From assembly GCF_947347685.1 (NCBI RefSeq), contig NC_070638.1:9158325-9222324 (forward strand): a DNA stretch of 64,000 bases. Reading direction: 5' to 3'. Made by a program: the position numbers and the translations under genes. Below the pieces are notes generated by a model. It worked only from the letters and a program-made list of their open reading frames with translations. It did no database searches and was not told the DNA's origin. Source of the DNA: Pleuronectes platessa. Its lineage: Eukaryota; Chordata; Actinopteri; Pleuronectiformes; Pleuronectidae. Each line of letters opens with the position of its first letter. Within the stretch, counting starts at the first letter, position 1. Positions 11,641-24,919 of this stretch are shown here, one piece after another.

Positions 11641-13075
11641 GATATTTGCGTTTTTCTTTTTGGGGGAGTTTTTCACTCTGACTGACTCGGACATTTACTC
11701 TCTCATATACAGTCCTTTGGATAATTACTGGAGAATATCTGGAGTTCCGTTCATGTCTGGAAGCGGCTCTAGACTTATCCCCCAGGAGAAGAAAGTGAAA
11801 AGTAGAGTGAAAAGTAATATATAAAACCACCAATGGAAACCGCTTTAAATCACAAACTTTCCAATCCAATAACTTAGGATGAGTGTGAATCTTTCAGTAA
11901 TTGACAGCTGTTGACAGCTTTGTACACCGCGCCACACACACATTTCGATTAGTTGGAAAAAGTCTCAAAAGTTCCAAAAATAACAGCGGATGAGACTCAA
12001 AGCTCAGCGGTGCATATTCACACCAACCTGTGAGGACGAGCAGGTAAACACAATGAAACGCTGACCTCAGAGTCGAGCCACATTTGATGTAACACTGTAA
12101 AACCTCCTCGGCTAAATATATATTTCGATCACAAAGCAGGAATTGATAATGCAGGCACCCTCAGGATCACTTATATCCAGGGCCTAGTCCCAAGCTGAAG
12201 TAGGTGACCCGACGTGAGAAGCAAGAGCCTGAGAAGTGGAAAATGAATAAAAAAGCCTTTCTCACTCTCTCCTGCATCCTGATGGTTTTACCTGCCGAGG
12301 ACACAGGAAGACGCCTGCTGCCGACTGTGAAACGTGGCGGTGGGTCCTTAATAGAACTGGCAGCCCCCTCGCGGGACTCATTAGGTTTGATGATTACTTC
12401 ACACGATTGTGTAATGGCTGAGGTATATATGAGGCAATTTTTTTTTGAACGGGCCCACTTCTCTGGTGCTGCTGCGGTTTTCGCAAATTAAATCAGATTC
12501 CTGGTGAGGTTTCCCCCTTCGCCAGATTTGAACATCATTTAACAAGGCTGGGAATCCTGCAGCGTGGAGTGGGGAGTCGATCTCCACCTCCTGAACCCCT
12601 CACACAACAGGAGACTTAAGTTGTCAAGGAAAATCAAGCTCCTCAAGACTGACCCACTGCTTGTTAGTTTATTATTAATTATATTATACTCACTTTAGCC
12701 AATCACCAATTCAATTTATGGTGACACTATTTAAGGGATTTACAATTTTGTGTCGTGTTTGTCATGTATTGTGAGTGTGAAGTGGAAAGTAGTTACTGAT
12801 AATAAGGCACAGCACTAGAACACAACTAATTGACTTTGCCTACGGGATGCACGATTTTTTTTTATTATTGGTAAATTATTTGCTCTAATTAAAGTTACAA
12901 AATAGGGAAAAGGTCCAAATTCAAAGATTTAGTTTTCAAATAGATTGCGTTGTCATTGTAAATTATGAATTATCAATAGCTGACATGGATCTAAAACAGA
13001 GAAAGTCGACAGATTAAATTATTAAACCAACACACTTACACGTATTCAAACACACGCTATATCATGATATAAACT

Positions 13076-13441
13076 AAGACTGGGCGACAGCACTGTTCAA
13101 AGAACACTCAAGAGAACACTCAAGTTCAAAGTGTTTTATTGTCATTTATATACATCAGTATATCGATAATTTTCACGATAAATGTCCCATTATCATTTAT
13201 TTTTTGTTCAAAGTCAGATTTTTACCTTCTGAGTTAATGGTTTGGTTTTAAACTCTTATGATCAGAGACACACTTGAAGAACCACTAAACAGTACAAATC
13301 TGAGGTAGATCAGTTTTGTGTTAAACCTCCTCACTGTGTTTGCACAACGCATAAGCAATATATTGATACATAGTGAACTTTTGTTACATTCCTACAGATA
13401 AAATTATATATATATATTTTTTTTTATTTCCCAGCCCTAAC
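13076..13441. mobile_element. Degenerate DNA transposon relic with GGGCTGGG ends
   Basis: The left end reads AAGACTGGGCGACAG and the right end, reversed, reads TTAGGGCTGGGAAAT, so the segment is bounded by short inverted repeats sharing CTGGG. Inside is ATATCGATAATTTTCACGAT, like the interior of the common vertebrate repeat with TAGGGCTGGGCGATAT termini. It is heavily decayed and non-coding. Confidence 0.4.
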
Positions 13442-14755
13442 ATTAAACTTAGAAACCAATTAAGTGATTATGTAAACATAGCTGTATATACAATGGCCCT
13501 GCAATAGTCATAACGTTTATATTTTGAGTTTTATGTTGAAGGAGCGGTTTCTTCAACTCTGTGGTCATTATGGAGTCTGTAGTTCATCGTCCAGCGTTCA
13601 GTCTCAATGCGAAGTGATGCGTGCCTTGGCGTCACACACCAAACATGTGCTGATGTCATTTAACAAATTGTCCCCTGATGATCTGTGAAGAAATGAGACA
13701 CTCGATAGCCTCTGCCTCCGAGGACACGTTACAGCCCAGAATCAAGGCGCCTTAATGCGTGTCCGTCACCTCGGACACCGAATGAATAGAGACCACACAA
13801 ACCGTCCATGGTGGGAAAGCAGCCCATTTACTTATCGTGCATCGGTAATGTGAAGTTAAATGAAGCCACTTTCTGAAGGTGAAAACCAGCAGGATGAATG
13901 TATCCGTGTATGTGAAGGGAACCGTGCAGTTGTGTCTTTGCTTAACAGGCACTGCATTCAAATGAAAGCGATAGGAAAACACAGCGAGCAGTGAGAGTAA
14001 ATCAGGACGTCAGGACGGACGCTGGGTGATGTAAATTATCTGGTTAGCAGCTCATGTTCCTCCCAATAAAAATAATTTCTCACTACACGACACAGGACAC
14101 ATTGACTGGTAACGTAACAGCTGTGTGGCTGAAATACAAGGAGGGAATGGAGATGGTTATATTACTGGCAGATGTGAATACACAAGAGTTAGTGTTACAG
14201 GAGTTTGATCCAACGATGATTTGAGCGAAACCTTAGGAACGGTCTAATTTATGTCTGTGGCGTAATCATTCTGCCAATAAAATGTCAGACACTTATGAAA
14301 ACGCACAATTTCCTTGAGCCCACGCTGACGTTCTCAGATGGCCTTTGTCCAACACACCAAAAAAATAGTCACTTTAGATATTCACATGAGAAAAGGAGAA
14401 GCAGCCAGTCCTCACATGTTAAAAGCTCAATCAGAATTTATTTGGCGTTTTTACAGTTTTTACAATTTCACAATTTTATGCGGTGTTATGTTTTACACCG
14501 ATATAACCATATAAAGAGAGGAAGCAGCTCCTCTGACTTCATGATCCTCCCCACTCCTAAAAGCCAAATCTACACTGGGCTGCATATACAATTCAAATGT
14601 GTTTCTCGGAGTTGACTACTTACCCCTCACTCGGATTAATGGTGTTTTGCTCAATTTGCATATTTTTCTGAGTGAAAAGTCTTTGCTTTTGGCAAAAAAA
14701 GTGGCACTTTGCCTATTATGTCATGAGCCCTATTTGGATGGGATTAGTTTTTTAA

Positions 14756-14771
14756 GGGGGGGGGGGGGGGG
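14756..14771. repeat. Poly-G run (16 nt)
   Basis: An uninterrupted G homopolymer in intron 1. Confidence 0.9.
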
Positions 14772-15487
14772 ATGTGAACAGATGTAATTGAAAATTGGGG
14801 CTATGTAAATTTTAGCCCCGTCGGAATCTTGCCATGTGAGTTCCCGGGTCCAAATCCGAGACCTCCTGCTTCCCATCAGAAATGATAAAAACCCACAGCC
14901 AGTCCCAAACAACAACCCTGAGATAGTTTACAAATAATGTGTCATTTTACCTCAGGGGCGGAAAAAAGGCTTTCTACCCGACCTGAGATCGCTGCGGTCC
15001 AGATGCATCGTCTCATCTGCTGTTTTGTCTTTGTTTCAACAATTCGCTGTCAGATGCGGAAATTATGTTTGATTATTACGATACATCTTTTTCTGTTGCG
15101 ATGGCAGCACATGAATGGATTCCTGTAACGCCGGAGACTTGATTGCACGGATTTCTCCTCGTGGGCATGTTGTTCATTAACATCCCAGATGTTACGTATT
15201 AGCAGTTGCTTTATGTACATTTCGCCGGGAAAAGCCTGTGCCCTGTGAAAGCGGCTATACAGTGAGTAAAAGTTTTATATGGTGTCGATACAATTTCCGC
15301 CCCAGAAGGTGTGAACATCTACAAATTTGTTGTGTGTGTGTGTGAGTTATGTGGGGTAAATGTTGCCTGGCCAATTGTGGGTTTTCTCCTTGTAAAAAAA
15401 AAAGAAGAAGAAAAAAGTGCCTTAACGACAGAGTGAGCTGGAGGTGAGCAGTGTGTGCGTGGGCGTGTTTGTGGATAAAGAGCGTGC

Positions 15488-15509
15488 GGGGGGGGGGGGG
15501 GGGGGGGGG
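15488..15509. repeat. Poly-G run (22 nt)
   Basis: An uninterrupted G homopolymer; its true length may be uncertain in the assembly. Confidence 0.9.
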
Positions 15510-15835
15510 TGTTGCTGGAATTATGCGCAGCGGAGGCGAGAAGTGCGGCTTTCAGTCGATTTATGAAGAGGCTGATTGAAAGGAGAAACCAACGCTTTCC
15601 TGTGTCAGTGTCGAGCTGCTCTCTGCTCCTCTCCGGTGACCCCACTGCTCAACCAACTGCTCTGAGGTCAGCCCATTCGTTTCAATGCCAAGCACAAACG
15701 GCGACTCGGCTCGGGTGAAGCATGCAGCTTGAATATTACCGAGTGACATCTCAGCCGCTCTCCCCTTCATTCGGCCGATTCTGTGTATTTGAATTTATTA
15801 CCGGCTCCAACAAGGTATCGTCTATTACAATAGTT

Positions 15836-16240
15836 CAGCTGGAATGATTAGTTGATTAGCCGGCGGAAAATTAATCTTCAACAACTTTGAACACTTATTA
15901 GTCGCTCGAATCAAAATGCCAAATATTTTCAGCGTCTCTAACAGTAATTATGATGAAATAAGCAGCGCACACTTGCTCATATGAAGCATTTTCCACTAAA
16001 AATCACACACACAACTCCCACTTATCAGAAACCTGTATACTGGGCCGCTCTGGATGTTGCTCTGCTCTTACGACTGCTCTTAACGCTGTTTAGAAATGTA
16101 GAAATCTCTGTTTCATCATGTGCAGCTCCAAGCAAACCACACAGCTGCCTGCTCTCTGTTTTATAGGAGTGGTATGTCAACGTCTTTGGGGTTTGGACTG
16201 TTGGTCGGACAGAAACAGGCTTTTTGAGGACGTCAGTGTA
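15836..16240. repeat. Diverged dispersed teleost repeat, probably interrupted
   Basis: The left part (15836-15940) contains CAGCTGGAATGATTAGTTGA and AAAATTAATC. The right part (about 16148-16240) contains GGTTTGGACTGTTGGTCGGAC and TTTTTGAGGACGTCA. These are ordered motifs of the same family as the copy at 8821, but they are about 150-200 nt further apart than in the family form I recall, suggesting an insertion between about 15941 and 16147. Confidence 0.45.
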
Positions 16241-19200
16241 AATTGAAAACTCAAATTCAAAATTGAAAAAAAACTAAATTAATCATCAGTTTTTGCTTTT
16301 GGCATCTACACAAACGTCCGCTTTTACTCCTCTTTTCAACTCGTCTGCTTCTGGGCTGAGCTCCTTCTGAAGCCTCCACACCTCCGCCGCCTCATTTTGC
16401 TTGACACTAACCTGGTTGTTCAGCAGGAGTCTTCTTTGTTCTTTGTTCCCTTCACTTAACTGAGCCTCTCTGCTCTCCGTCTCTCCATGTCCATCTGCCC
16501 GCTGGCACTATCTTATCTCCAGCCTCAATCATTTGGCCAGGAGCCGCTGAACACACCAACTGTTGTGTGTACTCAACTAAATAGCTTCGCACCTTTTCAG
16601 GGCTTATTCTGTTGGGGCCCTTTGAGCTGCACTGAAAAACATTTCAACTTAAAAGCATGTTTTGTTTTTTCCAAGGTCTCCTTTTAAGTTGGTGCCATTA
16701 AAAAAAGAATTAAAAAAAGCCATTAAAGACTGGATTGATGTGCCTTGAACTGACTTTTTCATATTTAAAAGTTACAAGAACTCATTCTGACCAAGGCCTA
16801 AATAAAAGAGTCTATAAGAAGTTATATTAATCTATCAACCCTCTTCCAAAAAAGGGACCTGTTGACATTTGGCGCTTTCATTCACACGTGCGACCCTGAA
16901 CTCATCGTAACACTCGGAGGAACTGCACGTGTGAACGCAAATGTCTGACTCAGTGGGACAGGACATTAAACAGACGTTACCGGTCTGTTGATTGTCTGGT
17001 GCAACTGGTCCAACTGTTGATGAAGCTGGTCGTTGTCCAGAGAATTCAAAGAGAGAGAGTAGATGTGTTGATGATGTTTCCATCCTGCCTCCTGCTCGCT
17101 TTACCCCATCAACATAATGTAGTATTCCCAGTAGCTCAGAGCGCGTCTGTTGTGAAAATGGCTCTATGAAATATTTTTGGAAGGTGAATGAAGCAGTCAG
17201 TGTGATATAGTAGCTCACACTGGCTTATAGGAAGTAATCCAACGCTATATTTCCCTAAAAGTCTTCAGAAAATAGTACAAACTTTCAGCAAATTGCAGCT
17301 GAACTCCATCAGTAATAATTCAGTAACCAAATTACAATCAATTGTTCTTTTTGAAAGCTAAGAAGCAAAAAAACTCATTGACTAAAGCCTTGTCCTGATT
17401 CCAAATGCGAATATTAATGCTTTTTCTTGGTCCACTGTCAGAAAAACTAATTAATTTCGGTGGTGCACATTTAAATTTTGAAGATGTCTCTTTCGACTCT
17501 TTGCAGCAAATGCTTTTTTTTTAACTATCTAATGACATTTGACCAAACTTTTCTTTTAGAAATATATTAATCATGAATTCTAGTGTTGTAGGACTGCAAT
17601 TGATGAAAAAATAGGTTTTGCTTCAGGTTACTGTTTTGTTCTTAAAAGTAAAAACTGATTTTACTTCTGGTCAAAACTTAAATCAATAAAATGTCAACAA
17701 ATATTGTAAAATGTCCATCAAATCGTACATTAATGTAGTCAGTTGTCATTTATGCCCAACCAACAGTCTTAAATCCCAAATTATACATTTAACTATCACA
17801 GAAGAGCAATAGACAAAGAAAAATTCACAATCGAACACAATGGATTTTGTGTCTTAGAAAGGAAATTACCATCTTCCGATCATCAGATCTTATTGATGAA
17901 TAATTTTAGCTCAAACACATGTGTACAGTTGTAAAGCACAGTTTACACCAATCTTTAATCCTGATAGTCGCACATCCCATCAGTTGATGAAACGCTGTCT
18001 GTTTGCTGCATGTGGTGTCGGCCCATCACCGTTTCTGGCAGTTGATGGCAACTCCTCTGCATCACTGGTGGAGCCAAGGAAATGACATCATGTCCCTCTA
18101 GGGCGGGAAAGCGCAGGCCTGACAGGACCGACATGACAAAAGACTTCCTTGGGAACATCAGGGTGCACGAGGACAGAGGAAGAGTCTGGGGGCTGTATTT
18201 TCTTAGTTCCTGTAGATCCTGTCTCCCCCTTCTTACCCATCAACCATTTTCTGATGGATGAAATTCTCCCTCCAACGTGTTAGTCTTTTTTTCGTGCCGA
18301 ATGCAGGGCGTGGAGGCGGAGCAGAAAGTTCTCCAAATTGGTGGTTATTCAAAGACGAATCATTGTGCTGGCGAGATGCGGCTCAACAGAGCCACAGCTC
18401 TATTTCACTTGTGGGTTTTTCAGCAAACACTTGGACTTGCGCATTAGTTTTGTTTCAGTCTTACTTGATATGTATGTATGCGCTCTTTATCTCTCGCCTC
18501 TCTCTGCGTTGACAATTGAAAATAAATTAACATTCCTGGGCTTTATTTTTGTCTTCTCTAAGCCTGTGGAGAAAACTTGGAGGCGAACCCAGGAGGTCAG
18601 GCCATACTCACAGGCTGTCAATCCTCCGCGGTGACCCTCCCGCCCCCTTCCTTTCTCCCCCTTCCATTCTTCTCCTCCTCTTCTCTCCCTCTCCCTTCTA
18701 TTTAGTCCCACTCGGCTTACAAACTCCCCAACTCCCCAACTCCCCCCCCGTCTCCCACTCTCTCTTTCACCGGACTCCTCTCCAGCTTGAGTTGGGCAGA
18801 CACAAGCTTTGTCAAAGGAGCCTCACATTCATTTTGCCGGCTGTTGCACTCAGCCTTGTATTTCATGTGAAGACATGTGGGCTGTCTCCGTCTATCCATT
18901 TATTTTAATTATGTTTTAATTGCTTGCCATCCTCCTCTAAATGCTTGCTTATTATTTCTATCAGGCTGATGTGAAAAATTTGCTGTGGACTGTGATTTTC
19001 TCCATTATCTTAACTGATGATAGATTTCTCTCCTCGGGTTTCCACCATGTACGCGTTGGAGACAAAAGGAAAACAGATGTCGTGAATGTTTGCGTATCAT
19101 TTTTCATTTCATTGCTGGATGTTTTTTTTTCTCGCCTTGTTTCCAGAAAGACGTATTGTTAATAGGGAGAGAGAAAAATGAGCGAATATATATGTACTTG

Positions 19201-20662
19201 CGGGTTTTTTTTGGAGAGGAGCAAATGGAAAGGGGAAAAACTTTCGAAACGTCTGCGGTCTTCTCATGTATGTTACATGTTGCTGCACATTAGATGGCGT
19301 GTAGGTGGTGACAGTCATAACTGTGCACCCTTTTTTTTGTGCACGTCTGCGTCAGTGGAACATGATGATCATTTTGTGAAAATCGCTGGCCAAGTGACCT
19401 CGATTCCCAGGCTCGAGGAGGGTGGAGGCTCGGTGTACATATCTCTGGAGGGGCCTCACTTTCCTCTTCAAATCATTTTCTGCTTGAGAACATCTTAGTT
19501 CCCCTCCCACAACAATCATCTCCCCCATTTGTCCCCTGATGTGAAATTAAGATTTATGTGATAGTTCTTGTGCAAAAGCATCTTCATCTTAATCACATAA
19601 TCCGTTTATCTCAAGTCCGGACCAATTCAGTGCAGAAAGTCCCCCAAACAAAACAGTGTTTTTAGGAAGATGAGCACGGCTGTGTCCTCCACCGGCTTAG
19701 GAGAGAAAGGAGACGTGTTACTCAGCGGGGCGACGGCCCATCAGGAGAAAGAACCCTGGGGTGGTGAGGGCAGGACTTCCTCTGAGAGGCCTGGCAGGCT
19801 CTCGCCCCCTGGTGTCCGAGGGGGCTGAGTGGTTCAGAGGGCCCAGCAGGCCAGAGGGGCCAGGGGAGCCAGGGGATGTGCCCCCAACAGTTTCCAATCT
19901 CCTCCTGTCAACCACCATTATGGTTACCCCATGGCCCCGGGCCTCATATACAGGGATGATAAATGGCTGAGGAAGAAGTCATACGTGTCTCTGGAGATTT
20001 GGTGCTCTGCCCAATATTGAACTGGTCAAAGTCTTGTTACGAGACTTAAGAGCATGTGCAGCCTCCGTGGATGAGGTGTGAGGCTTCCCATAGAGGAGAG
20101 TATGAGAGCCCCCCCACTCCAGTTCCCTCTTATCTGATCTGGTCAGGCGCCACTGGCAGATAAACAACTGGAAGACAAATAAAACCACGATTCCTATAAA
20201 GCCACCCAAGTTCAAGTGATAAATTATAAATAAGCCGTATGTGTGTTTCCTTGGCACAAACTGTGCTGCACGACCGCTCGACCAGAGTGACCTCAAATGA
20301 AAATAAATACTCCCAGGCTGCGTCAGACTCGGTGGAGATCCAGTGGGCTTTTATTCTAATGTTAAGTCCCGGCCAGCCACTGGTTTACGTATAGAATGAA
20401 TCCAACAGTGACTTAAATTATTACTCAGCATGCTAATGTGGAAGCTTCCCATGTTTTGTGGGTTTTTCGTGTTGCCAAAAATATCCAAGCACATTAGTGA
20501 GGCCCGGAGAGTGATCAGGGCGGACTGCTCTGCTGCTCAGAGTTAGGTTCATTATAAAATAATCAGGGTGGCTGACGAGAGCTGCATTCAGAAACTGGAA
20601 ACATTCACTCTCCTCTGCATAGCGGTGGCTACCAAGTGACTGATCCTGTGTACAGTGGGAAT

Positions 20663-20930
20663 ATGTGTGTGCCGCTGTGGGTGTGTGTGTGTTTGTGTGT
20701 GTTTATTGAGGAGATGCTTGATGGCAACCACAAGGGAATAAACAAAATGCAATATATCTGTGTGTGAGTGTGTGTGAGTGTGTGAGTATGTGAGTGCTTG
20801 TGCGCCTCCTTTCTCAGCACATGTGTGTCCATGCCGTCAAGAGTGTGCATGTCCTGGCTATATGTCTGTGCAGGCATGCATATGAGAGTCTTATGTGTGT
20901 TTGTGTGTGTGTGTGTTTGTGTGTGGCATT
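20663..20930. repeat. Cluster of (TG)n microsatellites
   Basis: Interrupted TG/TGAG/TGTT runs at about 20663-20705, 20758-20800 and 20895-20927. The Thr/His and Cys/Val reading frames that cross them are repeat artefacts. Confidence 0.85.
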
Positions 20931-22056
20931 TCACATATGACACAACACATCCCTCCTCGGTGTTTGACTTTGGCAAGCAGCTTATCTGTCTGGGGTGCTA
21001 GTCTGTCCCAGGCTCTAACCTTTTGCAGCTTTCCGCAGACAAAGGGACTGTTTTGCCATCCCTTGATAAGGAAGGAGACAAAAGTAGCTCACAAAGCAGC
21101 CGTGTCTCTAATGGCGTCCTGCGTGGACGTGTTGCCGGAGCGACAAGCTTTCTCCCGCGGGGATCTGGGAGTAAATGGGGAAGGTGGAACAGGGACGAGT
21201 GGAAGAACGAGGCAGTGTAAACACTCAGAGTGCTGAATAAGTGCCGAGGAGCAGGCACGCTATCTGCTTTGTTTCCGGTGCCCTCATAAACCTTTGAGGG
21301 CAATTTTTGGGGGATATTTGGGTGAAAAAATGCTTTTGTTTAGTCAATCAAACGGCAGCCAGGAGTTTTTGTTCTCATGGTGTTCAGATTTACACATGAT
21401 TTATTTTATTGCAGTGCACACAGCCAGAGGAGAAACTGAATCAGCAGCAGCAGGGGTCTAATGATTCTCCAAATCCAGGGTTTGGTTCAGACCTTGATTT
21501 TGTGCCGGGGTTTGGTTTATACCTCTTTTTTTCTTCTTATTTTACACTGCTCACTTGAATTTCTGGGGTGATGATCCATCTGGAGCTCAGGAACCTGGCC
21601 AAATTAATTTTTTTTACCTCAGTCATGATCACTCAGTCAGGATTTCACCAAAATAACAAAAACAACGGCAACTGATTCTCCAGTTCAGGGTTTTGTGAAC
21701 CGAGTCGAGCTTCACCGACCTTTGAATAAACAGGTGAACATCTGTTTGTGCAGCTTCAGAGAGTCGGTGGACCGAGTCCTGCAGTGGGTCTTAAGTGGCA
21801 CAGCTCAATAGCTGCAGGTCACTTTTACAGTTTCAGAAAGAAAAGCTGCAACCGGCACAATCAATTTCAAACAGGGGCTCTGCAATAGTATTTACAAATA
21901 GTATAGAATCAACTTATTATATCATATGTTCTAGTATAGACTTTGAAATCTATCTTGTTAGAATTTTAAACAGCAGCAAAGCTTCAGCTACGATGATGCA
22001 AATGATGGGCGTCCGTTTTCTAAATCTGTACACCCTCTCCTCTCTCTTTCTTCCAG

Positions 22057-22143
22057 ATGAGAAGATGACTGGTGATGCTTCTCCAAGAACTACTGATCGT
22101 TGACACCGCTCCAGCGTTCTGCTCGCCCTCCGCAACACACTGA
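22057..22143 (+). promoter_or_regulatory. Three overlapping short upstream ORFs in the leader
   Basis: ATGs at 22057 (3 codons, stop 22066-22068), 22065 (12 codons, stop 22101-22103) and 22075 (22 codons, stop 22141-22143) all terminate before the main ATG at 22194. The last ends 50 nt upstream of it, leaving room for reinitiation. None is in frame with the receptor without a stop. Attenuation of adgrl2 translation is a reasonable inference. Confidence 0.5.
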
Positions 22144-22193
22144 ACGACTATTATTAGCCAACAGGCTCCAGGACTGTTTGCACGCAGCACACA
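22057..22193 (+). other. adgrl2: 5' UTR part of the start-codon exon
   Basis: The exon opens after the strong acceptor CTCTCTTTCTTCCAG ending at 22056, and the leader runs 137 nt to the main ATG. Three short upstream ORFs lie in it. The segment is inferred to be the second exon, spliced to the CpG-rich first exon. Confidence 0.65.
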
Positions 22194-22269
22194 ATGGCCT
22201 CCGCACTGTGGAGGTGTCCAGTGCTCCACTGCCTCCTGCTCCTTCTCGTTTGCTTTCACTGTTCACAAG
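22194..22269 (+). CDS. adgrl2: adgrl2 first coding exon: start codon and signal peptide
   Basis: This exon encodes residues 1-25 and the first base of Gly26 of latrophilin-2, an adhesion GPCR of the plasma membrane. The ATG lies in a strong context (A at -3, G at +4). The peptide begins MASALWRCP and continues with a Leu/Val/Cys/Phe-rich hydrophobic core, a typical secretory signal peptide ending at CSQ-G. The exon ends at CACAAG|GTGAGT, phase 1, and joins in frame to GG|TTC at 39907 to give Gly-Phe-Ser-Arg-Ala, the mature N-terminus seen in vertebrate ADGRL2. I chose this ATG because it is the only one that gives a signal peptide and the right phase, and the other upstream ATGs terminate. 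The leader sequence itself is poorly conserved in the family, so identity rests on position and phase. Confidence 0.85.
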
Positions 22270-24868
22270 GTGAGTTACCATGGAGCTGCTCAGCAGAAGT
22301 AGTTTTCATGTAATTTTGGTCCACCTTTCAAGAAGCCACTTATTATTCAGCTTTATAAATGCTGTGAATTTATAAGCAAATATTGTCGCTGCCACAAAAG
22401 AAGTGAAGAGCTGTTATGCAGCAAGGCTGCCGAGTTCTTCATCTCTGGGTTTACCCTTGGAGTTTGAAAAAGGTATTTCCATCAGGAGAAACTTCAGGGG
22501 TAAAGAAATGAGAATCAGCGAATTAGAATAAAATTCAATTTATTATCATCAAGATGAATAGATTTCTGCACATAGACCCTGGCGAGGAAAGCAGAAAATG
22601 AAGGAGACTTCCAGGACGAGCGCTGGTGGTGATGATGAAGAGTTAGGATGTTTAACAAAAGGCATCTGGTCGGCGATCGTGATGGGAGATGCAGATGTTC
22701 TGGTCCGCTGGTGGAGGTGGCTCATGCAGCGATCATAGGGTTGAACTGACAGCTGAATGACAGGGGAGAGAGGGCATTTTCAAAGTTTGACAGCTTGCAG
22801 GTGATTGGCTCAAGGCGCGTGTGTCAGGTTGTGATTGGATGAAAATGAGAATAAGCTGGTGAAGCCTAGAGACGGCAGGAACAGTGCTTGGGATTGAGGA
22901 GGCAGGCGCAAGAATCCAAACTTTCGCCAAGCCTCATTTCAAATGAGATAATTTCCTGGTGATCAAATGAGAAAATGTCTTCAAATCCAGAGCAACACAC
23001 ATTGTTTCAGAATCCTTCCTTTAAAACAGGAGCAGTGGGCCTTTCACTATCTGCAGTTTTAAACTGTACAGCATTTTTTGAAGGTAATACTTGACTTTTG
23101 TGCACGTATATGACCCTAACCTCTCTTATGTGGTGGCTGTAATTAGTAAATAATAAAAGGTAGTTTTCCCAAAGTCATTCTTGTCCAGGACTGACAGTGG
23201 TATTGCCAGTCATGGTTTGCAAAGATAGCGATTCCTTTCTTGTGTTAAATTAATTAGCAAAAAATGGCTGGTTGGGTGGTTTTTGTTTTGGTCGATCTGT
23301 TCATCACAGGCAAGAGAGAAAAAACTGACAATTTCTGTCTTTTCAATATCTTGTGCCTTATCAATAATTCACTTTGAGATTGTTCTTCAAGACAAAAACT
23401 TTGAGACAATTTTACTTTGTCTCATGCAAGCAGCTCTGGAGTAACAACAAAGCACTCCTTCAAATTTCCCTGCTAAATTAGGCTTCAGCTTTTCATGTAT
23501 TAGCTCTCTCAACACAAAACTTCCTCTCAGACTTCATCTCATCCTCAATGTCAGAATACAGTCCTGTGAAGGCTGTTTGTTTGGCCATCAAACTCTACAG
23601 AGGAGCGATACTTTCAACCAATCACATTCCTGCAACTCCTTCGAGGTTTAGCTGCATGTGGTCCCTGTCACTCCTGCAAGAGGATCCCTGCAAACTAGGA
23701 ACATTGGTTTGTCGTCAACAAACAGTAATCACCTTGACCGTCAGCTGGACAGGCAGGCAGCTGGAGGGCACATCCTTCAAGGACGTTAGTCTATTCTTTT
23801 TGTTACTTTCTTTTATCACAGCAAAATATAATTGCCCCCAACCTATTTTTTTCTTTCTCGTATTTCTGTGCTGCTATTTTTGTATTTATGAATTACCTTG
23901 TGGGCAGGATCACAGTGTATCGCAGGCCGCGTTCGGCCCACAGGCCAGGTGTTCTGTTCCCTGTCCCCACGCCAGAGGAACTTCGCTGCACCTTTTCTGC
24001 AAAGTGAGCTTTCTCTAACAGATTTCCTCGGTGCACTTAGAAGCACCGGAGCCGCAGAGAATTGATGCATTTTTTATTTGCGCCTAAATCTGATCCTTCT
24101 GATCAGTCAGCACCTGAAAGCATCAAAGGCAGGGCACTTGATTCAGTTCCAGACTGAGGCCCTGGGAAGGAACTTGGCGCCGCTTTTAATTGTCTGCCAC
24201 GACATCCCAGAGCTCTTTTTTGTTTCCCTCCCTCGCTTTGGATTAGTACATTTGGCTATAATTACAAGTATTGTCACAAAACACTCCCGTCTGTTAAGGG
24301 CCCATCAAAACCACTGATGTTGGTATGTCTGCTTAATGATGATTATTACATTTTTCCCCTTTCAGTCCCATTGTACCAGAGAAACAAAGTAACCCCAAAT
24401 CACATGCTAGTGTGCCAAGCATTGATTACAGATAGATGTTGAAGCACATCATTTTGCGGCGGGTATAGTGCGGCTTCTTTTCAGTTTGAGTTTTGTCTTT
24501 TCGCTCTCTCTCGCTGTTTTGTTCTGTGATAGATTTCTCCTCCAGTTTTATTCTGGGTCGGGATGCAGTGTACAATTTGTTAACAAAGACAGATTGCCAT
24601 GGAACAGGCTATCGCAGCATTCTTTCAAGCTGAGATGCTTTTTTTTTTTGTAGATTAGCAATTTTAGATAATATAGAAGAGTCCTGCCGAGGCATTTGAA
24701 GAATAGCCCTCTGATTTACTGTGGCTCAGAAACTCAGTTGAATAGTCTTGCTGGCTTTCTTTAAGATGAATACTGCTTTGGTATGCAGAAAGTCCAGGTT
24801 TTGGGTTTCAGTTGATGTGAGGGCTCTCAGGACTAAGAATGCATATTTGCACATCCATCAATAAAGGA

Positions 24869-24869
<1 letters not shown>

Positions 24870-24918
<49 letters not shown>
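24870..24918. repeat. (GT)n microsatellite
   Basis: About 24 uninterrupted GT units. Confidence 0.95.

Positions 24919-24919
<1 letters not shown>

Larger units (their letters stand above)
1578..22056 (+). other. adgrl2: Intron 1 of adgrl2 (about 20.5 kb)
   Basis: It begins with the donor GTAAGTAG at 1578 and ends with the pyrimidine-rich acceptor CTCTTTCTTCCAG at 22056. The reading frames inside are short and run through microsatellites; none resembles a known protein on either strand. Contents are microsatellites, several homopolymer runs, a hAT-like element near 9.4 kb, a palindromic-ended repeat near 13.1 kb and diverged dispersed fish repeats near 8.9, 11.5 and 15.9 kb. The rest is unremarkable unique-looking sequence that may hold enhancers (for example 7380-7560). 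Confidence 0.6.

Noticed and set aside
14815..14890. Possible tRNA-like B box (CGGGTCCAAATCCGAGACC)
   Set aside because: It does not match the GGTTCGANNCC B box and no A box or cloverleaf can be drawn on either strand.
19718..19970. GC-rich segment in intron 1 with collagen-like Gly-Pro frames on both strands
   Set aside because: The Gly-X-Y periodicity lasts only a few triplets, no splice boundaries fit, and it follows from GGCC/AGGGGCC-like low complexity.
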